Of a stretch of DNA of 64,000 bases, positions 31,640-44,168 are shown one piece after another. How positions within the stretch are numbered: position 1 is the stretch's first letter; each line of letters begins with the position of its first letter. The stretch is taken from contig JBCAQO010000016.1 of assembly GCA_039111635.1 (NCBI GenBank), forward strand, positions 1 through 64,000. Reading direction: 5' to 3'. The position numbers and the translations under genes are program-made. This stretch comes from Heterobasidion occidentale. Lineage: Eukaryota > Basidiomycota > Agaricomycetes > Russulales > Bondarzewiaceae. The notes below the pieces were generated by a model. That model was not told the DNA's origin and searched no databases. It saw only the letters and a list, made by a program, of their open reading frames with translations.

Positions 31640-34049
31640 GGCCTGCCAACGAGCCAAAAAAAAATAGAGAGTCGTCGAGACTGCATATGTGCGCTCGCAC
31701 TGAACAGATGACAATGAACAATTAAATTCGTGAGACCGCTGTCGAAATTCTCCAGGATGATCTGTCACGAATTCATTGCCACGGTAATGGTGAACCCAAC
31801 GAGATCTCCGAAGGTGGCAGGTCGGAAGGAATATCATGCTATGGTCAGTTTGGACATCGCCGGAGAAGCATCACCAGACACACCTCACAAGACTATGAGC
31901 TCCGCACATTCATATGGCGCAGATAGAATATCGTTCCGAGTTATCATAGCTGTCATATTGTCTTCAGGCGGCACTCACCTAACGTTGTTTAGCAGCGGCC
32001 ATATATGTCAGAATATTGATCCCGCTAGAGGCTAGTGGCGAACGCGCGACACTCCTGCCACCATTGCACCGAACACATATTGATGTGTTTACTTGAGCAG
32101 AGGCATGGAAACAGTATGTCTAGTGGCGCAGGATGGCGATGTCTCTTGGGTACGCTTGAATTGGGGTATAGATACGCAATAGGTCGAACGAAAGCCATTG
32201 TGTAGTTAGTCTGTGAAAAAAATGTCACTTTCTCTTCCCAAGATGATGTTGTTCCTTCGCTACCGAAATCTATACGATGAGCTATGAGCTGCCGGAACAG
32301 AAAGATGATCAGCATACTGAACGTGTGAGTGCCCGAACGCTTCGAGGATCACCTCTCATTTTCGGCCGGCTAGCTTAGCCTCATGATCCAGTGTTCCGAG
32401 CCGTCGACTCTACAACGGTAGCATATGCAGCTACTACGCAGGAAATGCTCCATCTCGCTCGCTTCCATATAAAGTGCCAGGCCGTCGACTCGGACGTGTT
32501 CTATTCTTTTCCCTCGGGATCCGCACGCGATTAATGTACATTGCTGTTCCCGCCGGTGGTACATGCGGTGCATCCGATCTACATTTCCTCTTGGTTGATA
32601 CGTCCGCGCGGATTAAAGGCAAAGGCAAACCCACTGTTAAATTTGGCATCCCGAGAGTCATCTACCCCAGGCTGGTGTTCATATGCTGATCAAATGTGTC
32701 CGCTCGAGGCTGAGGATTCTCGGACATGCGCTATAAAGACCTATTCCAAAATTAGGCCAGACAACGAAACGTACAAATCGTGTGGTAAAATGGCTGCATG
32801 GTTGCCTAACGCGCGCGTCCAAACGACGCACACGCGTCGACCGCAAACAGACTACCCTGAAGGCCTGAGAATACTGTTAAAGTTTGTCGGAAGGGAGGTG
32901 ATGACAATTCAGACGATAACATTGCGCCTGCAGAGACCAAAAAAGCGCATGTCAAGCCTGTCGCCGCCGATAATGTAGATGACAAGCCACAATCGATAGT
33001 GCCGACTCATACTGCAGGCAATGGATCTGTCGCGACCATCAACAGCAAGCCGCCGCCGCTCAAGAAACATGCTCAGGCTGACAAAATCCTTCAAAGATGT
33101 CTGTGCGGGTCCCAAGTCTATTGGATATTGTGCAGAAAGTATCAGCTAGTCAGAGAGCAAGACAAAGGTTCTAGCGACAGGCTCCAGAGATGAAGGTCGT
33201 CGAAATTATTGAGTCTAGATGGTGCGGGTCGACGTGTTCATCGAATCTTGGTATCGAGGCCCTCACATCTACGTGTATGGAGCTAAGATCTATGGAAGGA
33301 TGCTAGGATCAGGCGCTTAAAGAGTAGCTATCCTCTTCACCCCTCATTCAGATGAAGATGAGCCAATAGTAGGTGGTGTCGAGGGGAAGAGATGGCGTGT
33401 CTAAACGATATCAGCGACGTACCAGAGTTTCTCCTTCTTCTCACACTTTTTTCATCCATCATCAATTCTACCGACCGATCGCAAAGCGTCTGCTCAATAT
33501 GTCCCCTACTCCACTGCGTCTTCACCGGTTCACCTTCAGCGACGATGCGCCTTCGTTTTGCATCTCTCGCCTTCGTTTTGCGACTCTCGCCTTGTCGCCC
33601 TTCCGCTCGATATACGCGTCTCACGACCCGTGCTGCCCGGACCTGACGATATTTGCAGCTCATTGAGAAATCCATGAGTATTCAGGTTGATTCTCTCCGT
33701 CTCTGTGGGTGATGGATGCTATGAACACGCGTTGCGAAGAGCAAGTCCTCATGAGTCCGGGTCTGAAGCTGTCCGGAGGTGTGAGCATCCTATAATGCCA
33801 CTCTGCGCGACAACGCGAACGAATGTCTCTGCAGCTTTTCATCAATCAATGATGAAGGTCTTTGAGAAATTGAAGTACTTAGCCCCCAGCGCGGGACAGT
33901 GCTTGAACAAAGGAACACGCGCCGTCGCATTATCGTTGCCGCCACCATGTTGCCGAATAAATCACATAGTGATCACCGTCTCACGCTTCGGCCTTGTCTT
34001 CGAACTCCATCTTGACTATAGCACATCTCCGCATCCCATAGCAAGCGCG
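31640..34049. other. Intergenic region with no recognised gene
   Basis: Several short open frames occur (for example 32541-32978 plus and 33337-33675 minus). None has recognisable motifs, and none has a plausible splice pattern joining it to a neighbour. From about 33960 the sequence is the duplicated upstream region of gene X2. No LTR or inverted-repeat element was spotted. Confidence 0.45.
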
Positions 34050-35568
34050 ATGCCTATAGCAAAGAAGAAGAACAATAAAAAGAGAACTACGGCCGCGAAT
34101 AGGGCTGCAACAACGAGAAAGGATGCAACAACGAAGGCAGCACCAAAGAAGGCTTCAGCGAACACAACTACAGCACGGAAGCAGGCAACACAGAAAGGCA
34201 ATTTGAAGGATCCGAAAGGTACGCCATATATTAACTTGCTCATGCTACCCTTCGAGTGGTTTCCGTTTATCAGAACTTGTAGGAACGTCTGAACATCCTA
34301 AGAGCAAGCGCCGTACTGTACCAATAAACCTATTCATCCCGAAATCAAGCAATGCCTCGTCACTCGAAAATTTGATACAGAGGCCACAATACAACCGTGC
34401 TACCTTTTAAACGAACACCATTGGAGGAACAACAAATGGGTGCGTTGCATCCTCCTCGTAAGACAGTCTGTATTTCAACGATGCGCGCAGCTTGCTCGAT
34501 TAGAGTGGTGGTGGGGCATGAAATATGACTCGCTTAAACTCAATACTGAGTCTAACAGAATATACCGTACGTCTTTCACCCCTGATCGGCGTGATAGGCC
34601 CCAAAACGACACCTGCAGTCCGTCAAGACTGGCTCCAATCATTTGAGAGTGGACAATGGATTCTACTTCCTACGTATGACATACTGGACAAAATCTCATC
34701 GCACTACGGCATACATTCGAGTCTACCGAAAGAGGCCGATAAACCACCTCTTGAAGATGTACGTCATTCATTTCTAGTTCAATGCCATCTCATCAATGTG
34801 GTGAGGTAGGTATATGGCGGGGCTGAAACGTTTGAATATCGACTGGTGCCACTCCATAGTAGCCTCCCCTTTATTCGTACGGGCCGACCAATTGGGCCTA
34901 CCTCACGATCCAAGCCTACGCATGGTCACGACCGGGTACCCTCTCATCATTCGTATCCCTTCGACACATTACCGACGCTCATCTCGCGTGTGAAACCTCA
35001 CTTTGCTATCTGCGATGCTGGTCAAAAGCTAGCCCATACGTTACGGAGTGCTATGCCTCCCATCGTATCCTCGATCTATGGCATCGACGAAATCTTGGCC
35101 CAGGGCATGCTCAATATGGTTTTGGAATCCTATATGCTTTGGGGCAGTCAAAGACCACCACCTAGGTTTGCGTCGTCACCACGCACGCCTCCACGCATGC
35201 CCGTTACGACCATGGCTTCTGGAACTCCTGTCTCCTGTGATGGGCCATGATTTTACAATAGGTACGAATGGTCGGTCCATCGTTGTGACCAATGCAAGAC
35301 CAGCTCCCATCTCTGTCGTTTTCGACCTGTTGGCTCAACCGACTTGGACACCTGCAACGAATTTCTGAGTCATGATGGCACTGATGGCGGAGAAGATAGC
35401 CCTCAATACAAAGTGTATCGCCAGGGTCTTATTTGGCATGTCGGAAAATGGTTATCAGCCTGCTCACATCAGGTAGAGAAGCGGGGGTGGACATCCTGGG
35501 TTTCGAACGACGGTCAGTTAGGCGACTACGCTCATGATCGGCCGAGGAAGCGGCAAAGACTCAAGTAG
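34050..35568 (+). pseudogene. Gene X2, HNH-domain-like paralogue of X1, with a premature stop
   Basis: Exon 1 starts MPIAKKKNNKKRTTAANRA and ends at a GTACGC donor (34219). Later exons encode CLVTRKFDTEATIQPCYLLNEHHW (to 34439), LARLEWWWGMKYDSL (from 34491), VRQDWLQSFESGQWILLPTYDIL, and YRLVPLHSSLPFI..YPFDTLPTLISRVKPHF..CDAGQKL. It aligns with X1 along its length but lacks the 721-base insert. A stop at 35248-35250 (CATGA where X1 has CATGC) cuts off the tail, although the basic ending (DRPRKRQRLK) is still readable further on. As in X1, Tyr replaces the HNH His. Confidence 0.5.
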
Positions 35569-35839
35569 TGTAAACTCATCACATGTTCAATACATTCGCA
35601 CTTCACTTCAGGGCAAGTCATTTTTCGTAAGTCCACTCGAACCCAATGCCGCGCGCCACCACACTGTCTGAAACCTCCGTGGTGCGCTTTTGACGCTTTG
35701 TCCTATTTAGCACTCCGCTCTGTAAATGCCACATCAAGATATCTACAAATACCTCTCGCCACTCCTCTTCTGCCACCATGACCACCCCTCTTCTACCGCG
35801 ACGACCACTTCTCTTTCCAGACCTCAGATCTTGTCGCCC

Positions 35840-37206
35840 ATGTATAAACACGGTGAACGGGAAGACACACCCAGTGATATCTCCAATCTAGACGACCTAC
35901 CCCCTCCGATGCCCAGGCGCTCTAGCCGCGGTGCTGATGATATGATAATGCGGTATTGAATGCCACACCGTCTACCCGAGAACTGGATTCTCCCTATAGT
36001 CCCGAAGCGCAAACATCTTCCACAGACCCACCTTTCATCCCGCAAATCAGCAGAAAGGAGTCTGGTGACTGGACCGTCGCACAATGGCTCGATGCCATTG
36101 GTAAGGGTGCGACGATGCACACGGGTAGAAAGGAACGCGCAGGCACATACGCGAAATCAAAGGACGTGGCGACGGTCTTGGATCCTAACCAAGGGCAATG
36201 CCTCTTGACGAGGAACCTTCCCGGGCGGTCTGTTCAAGGATGTCATATGATTGCCCAAGAGGAAAGAGACAACGATGGACTGGTCTGTATTCATCTATAT
36301 GAGGCTTGTAAAGATTAGCTAAAAATCCCCGTGCAGTTAACGAGGCTAGAATACTTGTGGGGTCTGGTTTACGGTCACCTCAACCTCGACGAACCTCGAA
36401 ACCTCATGTTCAGTCAGTGTTTACAGTCAGCTTTTGTTATCTTTTCTCACGAACGATACCGTTCTCAGTCGATGCCACATTGCATATACTCTTGGACGCC
36501 GACGACCTCGCCCTAGTCCCCGAACAAGACATCATCGATCGCTTCACGAAACACAAAGCCACGGACGATATACGAGCAGTAGGTCTACAATGTACAGCAC
36601 TAGCACAATTTTGCTCATAAACCCCGCCAGCTCTACAACGGGCAGACTGTCTTCAGATACCGCTTACTCCCCCTAGTCGAGAACGTGCAGAACATCAACC
36701 GCCTGCATCGTGGGTGCGACCAAACCACGCCAGCCTAGAAGATCATAAGTACGGAATACCGATACCCCTTCGCTGACCTTCCCATCCTCGAGAGCCATGT
36801 GGAACCGCACTTCGTGATCATGAATACTGGTCAAAAGCTGGCAAAAACAGTCCATCGTATTCAGTGCGTAGCTGGTGACCGAGATCGAGGAGCCACTAAT
36901 TTTTTGGGCTTTGAGACTCGGAACGAGGCCTTCGTTCATTTAGAAACGATTAAAGCTCTCTATACCAAGTGGACGGAATTCCCTGTGCCACTCTCTTTCA
37001 CAAACGGGAGCATGGGTAAGCGGGGCGGCAGGGAACGCGATCGTTGCAAAGGGGATGGCATCAATATTCAAGACAAAAAGGTCAGCAAGAAAAGGGCTGC
37101 ACCCTCCGACTTCGATCGTCCTGGTACTTCGCAGGGTTCGAACAAAGCTCCAAAACTCAAATCGGAGTCCCGGGTCACCAGAAGCAGCAAGCGCCTACGG
37201 CACTAG
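35840..37206 (+). pseudogene. Gene Y2, HNH-endonuclease-like
   Basis: Exons encode MYKHGEREDTPSDISN, WTVAQWLDAIGKGATMHTGR and the HNH-type core QGQCLLTRNLPGRSVQGCHMI. After an intron ending GTGCAG at 36337 come LTRLEYLWGLVYGHLNL, ILLDADDLALVPEQDIIDRF, YRLLPLVENVQNINRLH, PFADLPILESHVEPHFVIMNTGQKLAK and a Lys/Arg/Ser-rich C-terminus (KSESRVTRSSKRLRH). It is the most complete member of the HNH family here. An indel and TGA near 35950-35960 interrupt the N-terminal exon, so as assembled it is a pseudogene unless translation begins later. Confidence 0.55.
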
Positions 37207-38270
37207 TTTCCTTTCCATGATGATATCATGGACTTTTCGTTCTGTATCCTTACGTCGTACTACTCACGGACTGTCACTCCTTTTGTAGTTCACCGCATAC
37301 CATCTCGCGAGCATTTTGTAGCACATATCTTAGTGGTTTATCATTATTGTGTATTCGTGTATTCAGAAACCAATTCCAGCACTGCCAATGCCCGAGGCCT
37401 GAGTTCTGATAGACAGAGGTCTTATTTCTTGCCTGTTGCGTAGTCTCCGTGGCTGATCTTACACAGAAGACAGTTGTTCTGTGTATTAGTCTGTAGCGCA
37501 CGACATGAACTTCGCTCACCTGCACCGCTGGGAACCAAGATACCGCCCATCTCGCACTACACTCCATAGAATAATGACATCCAACATGGCAAGCCAGTAC
37601 CCTCACTCTAATGGTCCGCAAAACTCAGTCTGATGGTCCGCAAAACTCATCCCTACCGGCTCTTCTTCCTCGGCCTCCCAGACCCCTCAGCCTATACGAC
37701 TGCACCGTACGGATTCTTCGCCCGTGCAGCTGTGAGCGGCGCAAACGCAGTAGATGCAGGCGCGAAGTCGATTTTGGAGCGCTTGGCCACGTCTTGCTGC
37801 TCGGAACGCCGCTTTTGAATTTTGGCTTTCGAGATCGAGAAGGAAAGTGGGGGCGATGCGGTGCTTCCCACTGCAAGCACGGACAAATAAGTCGCATCTC
37901 CACTTGCATCAGCAAAAGTGCAAAAATGATATATAGCTATGAATACCTTTATATACCCCGAAAACCCACCAAGACCTCCAATCGGGAGGGGGGGTAATAT
38001 ATCAGCTTGTGAGGCACAAGTAAAAAATGCAATTCTCGTAATTCTTGCGGTTTTCGCAAGTCCTGAGAAGAATATGTACTATGCTCAATCCAATATCAAG
38101 CTTACATTGTGTGGTCAGACAATAAAAACATGGTCATCAAATAACAGATATACATTGAGTGGCAAGAGTAAGTATACATGAGTCTGTACAATCAGAAAAC
38201 AAGTTACGGAAAAGCCAAGAGCGTACCACAGAACCTTGTAAAATATAGAGCACAATAAAACAATCCAGGG
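37207..38270. other. Intergenic region, nothing firm
   Basis: A 61-codon frame at 37633-37818 (MVRKTHPYRLFFLGLPDPS) looks protein-like but is not recognised. 37900-38250 is AT-rich with runs of G and A. No transposon boundary was found. Confidence 0.35.
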
Positions 38271-39134
38271 TGCAAGTGGTCAAAGCAGAGCACGAGAGAA
38301 GAACACAGAGCCTCTGTCGCCATTGTAGTGAGCACGTGGGGCCGTGCACTTGCGCGGTTGCGGTGCTATGTCATTGTGGCTGTCATTTTTGTCCTTGTCC
38401 ACAGCATGTTTAAGCTTGTGTGATTGATGTGAAGCATTATCGGTGCCATTGTGAGTGGCATCAGGATTTTTGCCCAAGAGCATCTCACACTGTGCATGCG
38501 TATAGTACCGTCGACGCTGTCATGCATGGTCCTTTTAGATGAGCTCCCATGGGGTCCAGAAATGTTCATGTCCTCGTCTTGTCCACAATGTGTAACAGTA
38601 AGCCTTGCTTACCTTGAACATGACACATGTGCTGGGTGGCGAGTTGACTGAAAGACAGAGGACTCAATGAGCTCTGTTGTCAGTGTGAGATTGCTGTTAT
38701 AAGGAGCATTAATGGTGGCAGGGGCATCGGTGCAAGACGGGATGGGAACCCGTACCATCATGCGTGGTGCTCAATGCTGCAGAGCACGCTCTCACTATCC
38801 TGAAGAGGAACATTCACAAGAATGCTATGATACATCACCTGCATGGACTGTGGCATTAGTACACTAGACGCAAGGGTGCAGAGACAAGAAAAACACACAC
38901 TGATGAGCACCTTAATGGCCACCCATGCCTGCTTGCATGTCCTGTGCATCATCCCTGAATGCACCCTGCTGCAGCTTTGCAAAGCCGTGCCCCACAGTGG
39001 CTCCACCACGTCCTCAACGTGCTGCCTGCCATGAACCACGTGTAAGAGCTGCATGCTGCAGCAAAAAAAGAGGGGGAGGAGAGAGGCAGTGCCCATGCTG
39101 GCAAGATTGCTCATGCGTCTGCTGAGCCACTCGA
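38271..39134. other. Unassigned sequence left of LTR C'
   Basis: The stretch has many short CA/TG-rich words and a 132-codon minus-strand frame (38758-39156) with scattered Cys and His but no known motif. It may be the remains of an old element. It ends where LTR C' begins. Confidence 0.3.
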
Positions 39135-40082
39135 TGTTAGGACCGCATCCTAACACGTGCTTCGCACGTCAGCACCCAACAACATGCACCGCGTCCCCTT
39201 CTACAGACGGGCTGGTCAAGTGCTTTGGAAGTGATGCATGCTCGGACTATTCTTGCTGACTCCTTACCATTTACATGCTGACACATGAACACTTACTTAT
39301 GGTTCCTGGTTCTTGATGTGGACAGACATTTGTTCCTGACCTGGTTTCTGGGTTCTGATAGGATCAAAGATGTGGATAGACATTTGATGTGATGTGGACA
39401 GACATTAGTGATCTAATCACTATACTTAGTTATATGGCAGGTTGATGACACATCTTCACTTACAAATCTTGATCATTTACCTCAGTACCTGAGAAGCATA
39501 CAGACCCGATCGAGATCTGGCCCTAGATACTTCTTTGTATAAATAGGCGAGATGAGCTTCTAAGAAGCTTAGCCCGTTCACCTGTGATACACTTGATTTC
39601 TGTACTGCACCTAGTGTTTGGCTACCTTCCTAGCCCACACTTCGTGATCTCTGTCAGATCTGAGACTTCTTTGCACGGTCTGACGATGCACTGGCTTTGT
39701 CTCCTTTCTCTCCTCTCGCCCTCTTCACCACTACCTTCACCGGCCTCGTTGCTTTCCGTGTTCTCAGTTGGACACCTCCTCATGTTGTCTGTTGGACAGG
39801 AGAAGATCATCAGTTCCGTCTCATCATCAAGAGGACCTCAAAGATCTTCTTCTTAACCTCTTCGAGGACAAAGCAGACAGTGACCCTGAATTCCTCCAAA
39901 GAGCCCAAAGGTAATCTATTGTCTTTATCCATTGGAGCCTATAGCTCTACGACACTGTGGAAGTTTAGCCTAGGGATCCCCTTTGTGCATTGGTGCACAT
40001 GATAGGTCTCTGACCTAACACTTGAACAAGCTCTTCTATCCTTACCCTATCCCAAGCTGGATCTCCAGCAGCGACAGCTTTT
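39135..40082 (+). mobile_element. Family C' element: 5' LTR and first 62 internal bases
   Basis: An 886-base LTR (39135-40020, TGTTAGG..CCTAACA) related to the family C LTRs is followed by CTTGAACAAGCTC and sequence matching the internal start of element C (reverse of 52824-52885). TATAAATAG lies at 39538-39546 and the presumed start AGCCCGTTCA at 39571-39580. Two mismatches with its primer site suggest decay. Element A2 enters at 40083, so the rest of C' should lie beyond the right edge of the window. Confidence 0.75.
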
Positions 40083-43000
40083 TGTTATGAATTGCTCATT
40101 CGGTAACCCAAGAATAACAGGTTTTTCCCTAGGTTGCACCATGGACTGAGTGATGGACAAAGTCTTGACTGTATTAGGGGAATAATACAGGAGTAGGTAC
40201 ACAGCGTGTAGACTGCATAAGAATGAAGGTGTTCGTATAGAAAGATACAAACAAACGAAGGATAGCAGTAGAAAGACTGCTACTGAACGAAGAGAATAGA
40301 CTGAAGATCCTCAGCCTATTCTATGGGCCTTATATACTGTATATGGTATAGGGTAAGGGTCTGTGTGCTTTTCCGGGTATCCATCTCAGGAGAGCTGTGG
40401 TTGCCGTTTCTCTCAGTCAGCACCTACTCTTGTACTTCTCCAGTCACACCAATCCATCCAGGTGTGACAAGGTGCTTGCCCATATGCCCTAAGCCCATGG
40501 CATGTGAATGCCTATCTTATCAATCCCTATACTTATGGCTCCTGTCATATATCCTCTTCTGATGTCTTAAAGAACCATCAGACCAGTTGGCTCCTAAGGA
40601 CATGCCAAATACCTTGATGTATGCTCCGGAGTGGAGCCGCCTAGTATGTGATGCTTGAGCCATCGGCAGACACGGCCCCAAAGGGTCCCGACAGGTCAAG
40701 TCATAACACGACCCCCTTTCTAATTCCTAACTCCTGGGAGGACTACTTGCCGCTGGCGAGCCTCATCATCTTTCCATCAGCAATTGGTTTCTTGACCCAA
40801 GGATTGGAATGCGTCTTTCTGATATGACTTTGTTTTCTAGGGTGAAGACCGACTTACGTTGTTTACAACACCTAGGAGTTTTCCATCTCCGTTGACTGTG
40901 TTTGATACAGGAGCGCCCTGGGGTTCCAAGCCGTGCCTCCACCAATGTTTTCCTTCATCAGACTGTTTTGATGCAAGCTGCCGTTCAAGGTGGCTGTGTG
41001 TTTGGCTCTGCTATCAAAGATGTTATATCCCATATGTGCCCCATTTGATATTAACTTCCAGTAGGCATCTGGACGCAGGAACCACTCGGAGCAGGACTAC
41101 CTGCTCATGGTGGGTGTAGAAAGTGCTGATGCGAATGATTAGGATGTGTTAGAAACTTGTCTGTGTGTGTGTGTATGTGTTGTTCTTCTTCTAAAATGCC
41201 GAAGGCCATGCTTCAGTGTTTTTAGGATAGATCTTCTTCCTCTTTGATCTCCGGTATTGAGGAGGACTCTAGGTGTGTGGGTTGATTGCTTTATCAAGGC
41301 TTAGGCCCACAAACCTATCAAGAATTGCCTTTTTTTGACTTGTTTTGGGTCTGGCAGGACCCCTTTGAAGATCCCTAACTCTGTTAGCCCCATACGGTGA
41401 CCCGTCCAGGTTAGAGGTTGAGTGTTCTTCCAGTGTTTGTTTGTCACATAGGAGTGAGCATGCAGCTGCACTTCACGTATTGAACACAAGGTAAGGATTT
41501 TGAAGAATAGACTTTTGCACCGCACAAACAGTCATTATTTGGGTTGGCTTTAAGGTATGTCCTATAATTGGTAGTTTAAACATTGTGCCGGATGTTCTGT
41601 AGTTTTATCTTGTCTTTGCAGACGTCGGGTAGTTTATGATTAAGTCTTTGTGGACTGCCCTGCTAGTTTAAACCAAGGTCGTTGCGGACCTATCCATTTC
41701 CAATGTAGGAGTACTTGTAAATAAGATGGTAGATCTTTTCTGTGCCCTGGAACATTCATCGGTGATGCGCATAGGGCCTTAGACCAAGTACAGCTGTCTT
41801 GACAGGGTTCCTATTGAGGAAAGATGGTGACGGTTTATGCTATATCAAACCAGATAACTTATAGAGTTGCCCGAATAGACTGGTAGACCAAAGCCTATTT
41901 TGACACAACTCACATGGCCCTGTAAATGAAGGGCAGCCCAGTTTAACGTCATAGAGGATGGCTGTAGTTTAAAGTCATTTTGGATGTCTGCTATTGCCTG
42001 GCTTGAACCTCCCAAGCCTTGATAGATTTAATCCTCCGGGGTGAGGGTAGTTTAAGATCATTTCGGACTAGTCGTGGGACAACAAACTTTTCCAATAACT
42101 ATGACTCCTATATCTTGAAGGAGCAAGTGGTTTATCATCATTGCGGACAGGTAGTGAATTTTTTGAAGTCACTGCCCACAATCCCTGTGCTTGAAGGGAC
42201 AATAGTTTAACGTCATTGCGGACTATTGGGGCTGGAGTAATTCTAGCTCCAATACAACCCCTAGAACAAAGGGCAATAGTTTAACATCATTGCGGACATG
42301 TACTCGAGGCACTATCCCAGTTGCCTCTTGACTGGCCCTAGAAGCGGAATTTCTTGCTTCTGACTTCAAAGGTAGAATGGGTGCACCGCAGAGTAGTTGT
42401 GATCCGGTAGGATGGCTCAACAACCCGCTCCATGTCCCCAAACCCTTTGCACGGAATTGAACCGTGTGGACCCCATATTCTTTTACCGTAAGGCACATGA
42501 AATATGGAAGCACCTTGACCTAGTCGGCAGGGTTTTGCAACAGTGGGGTCATCAAACTCACCATTTACCAGACTACAACTACGCTCCAAGGGTCTTGGTA
42601 GTTCAGGTGTCATTCCGGACGATAACTAGTTTATAGTCATTGCAGACCAAGCCTTCCGTAGTTTTACATCATTGCGAATGTAACTTTTCCGATTCCGTTG
42701 GCTACATAGTGGGCTATGAACACTATGTGCCTGTATCAGTTGTAGGGCCCCCTAATGCGGAAAAGACCCTGTAAAACTGGCAATCCAAAGTGGGACAACC
42801 AAACACCTGTCAGACCTTGACAGTGAGGTTCACTGTTCCCCAACAGTGAACATGCAACACAATTTTCCCACCAGATTCTTGCATCATTCTAAGCATCCTC
42901 AGCCTTGCCACAACACTGAGGAGCCAGCGTACCAGTATTTGTTGAATCCTATCAAGGACCTCTTAATGCGGAAAGGGTCCTGTTAAACTGGGGATCCTAG

Positions 43001-43162
43001 TAGGATGCCCACGCGCCTGTCAGAATACCTCTTGACAGCGAGAGGTTGCTTGTGTGCTTGTTTGCATAGCGAGGAGAGATCTTTGCCGGACAGGTACTTC
43101 CCCTGCCTTCTTCTCTTTTCACAGTTTAACGACATGCAGGTCGACATCTTGATTGGGGTGTC
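40083..43162 (-). mobile_element. Family A element A2, 3' LTR and structured 3' region
   Basis: LTR A at 40083-40708 (TGTTATG..ATAACA) is followed by a pyrimidine-rich polypurine-tract complement and 2.4 kb matching the A1 3' region, with the same hairpin units (for example around 41571-41690, 42050-42300 and 42600-42680). No protein is encoded. The element is broken at 43162 by a family B LTR with target duplication GTGTC and resumes at 54388. Its LTR leader hairpin has a stem unlike A1 (TAGCAGT-AGAAAG-ACTGCTA, 40263-40282). Confidence 0.85.
42443..42530 (-). other. tRNA-like domain in the A2 3' region
   Basis: The T-arm-like hairpin CACGG-TTCAATT-CCGTG is intact, and the CCATATT/AATATGG stem is kept with a changed loop. 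See the A1 copy for the full description. Confidence 0.4.
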
Positions 43163-43334
43163 TGTTAAGACCTGGTCTTCGCACGTGATATGTCAGGAGG
43201 CTTCTGAGTCACTGAGGGACGTGCCAAATCCAAGTGCATCCAATGAAAGCACCCACGGCTAACTGTGTGCATAATTCGGAATGCATGAGAGACTCGGGGT
43301 GGTATTGTGTCTCCAAGAAGGCACAAAGGTTTTC
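43163..43334 (-). repeat. Solo LTR of family B, first part
   Basis: The stretch starts TGTTAAGACCTGG (the reversed end of LTR B) and is preceded by GTGTC at 43158-43162. It stops at the insertion of element C and resumes at 53725. No family B internal sequence is attached, so it is a solo LTR. Confidence 0.85.
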
Positions 43335-44168
43335 TGTTAGGTCGGAGACCTATCACGTGCACCGATGCACGAAGGGGTCCCTAGGCTAAACCTCCACTGG
43401 TTTGTATAGTCGTAGACTCCAATGGATGAAGACGATGGATCGTCTTTGGGCTCTTTCGAGGAACTCGGGGTCGCTGTCGGCTTTGTTCTCGAAGAGATTG
43501 AGAAGGTGATCTTCGAGGTCTTCTCGATGATGAGGAGGAACCGGATGATCTTCTCCTGTCCAACAGATGACACGAGGGGGTGTCCAACTGAGAACACGGT
43601 AGGCAGCTAGCCCGGTATAGAAGCGGATGAGTAGAGGGAGGGGAGGGAAGGGAGACGAGTCCAGTGCTTCGTCAGACCGTGCAAAGAGTTTCTCAGATCT
43701 GACAGAGATCACGAAGCGTGGGCTAAGAAGGTAGCCAGACGCCGGGTGCAGTGCAGAGATCGAGTGTATTACAGGTGAACGAGCTGAGCTTCTTAGAAGC
43801 TCATCTCGGCTATTTACGTACAGAAGTGTCTAGGGCAGGATCAAGATCTGGTCCATGCGCTTCTCAGGTACCGAAGTCAACGATCGAGATCCGTAAGCTA
43901 GAATGCCTTATCGACCTGCCATGTATCCAAATATAGTAATCCGATCACTAATGTCCATCCACATCTTCGATCGATCAAGAACCAGGAACGGGGGTCAGGA
44001 ACCATTGTCTGTCCACATCAAGAATCAGGAACTAGAAGTCAGCGTTCATGCATCAGCATGTAAATGGTAAGGAGTCATGGAAAGCGGTCCGAGTCTGCAA
44101 CAAGTCCGAAGCACTTGACCAGCCCATCCATTCACGTGCGAAGCACGTGTTAGGACGCGGTCCTAACA
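43335..44168 (-). repeat. 3' LTR of element C
   Basis: Both LTR ends are hairpin-rich: AGGTC-GGA-GACCT and CGTGCA-CCGA-TGCACG just inside one end, CACGTGC-GAA-GCACGTG and TTAGGAC-GCG-GTCCTAA at the other. The leader holds GAGCTTC/GAAGCTC. Confidence 0.92.

Noticed and set aside
32541..32978. A 145-codon plus-strand frame
   Set aside because: No motif, no homologous copy in the window, and no promoter or splice support.
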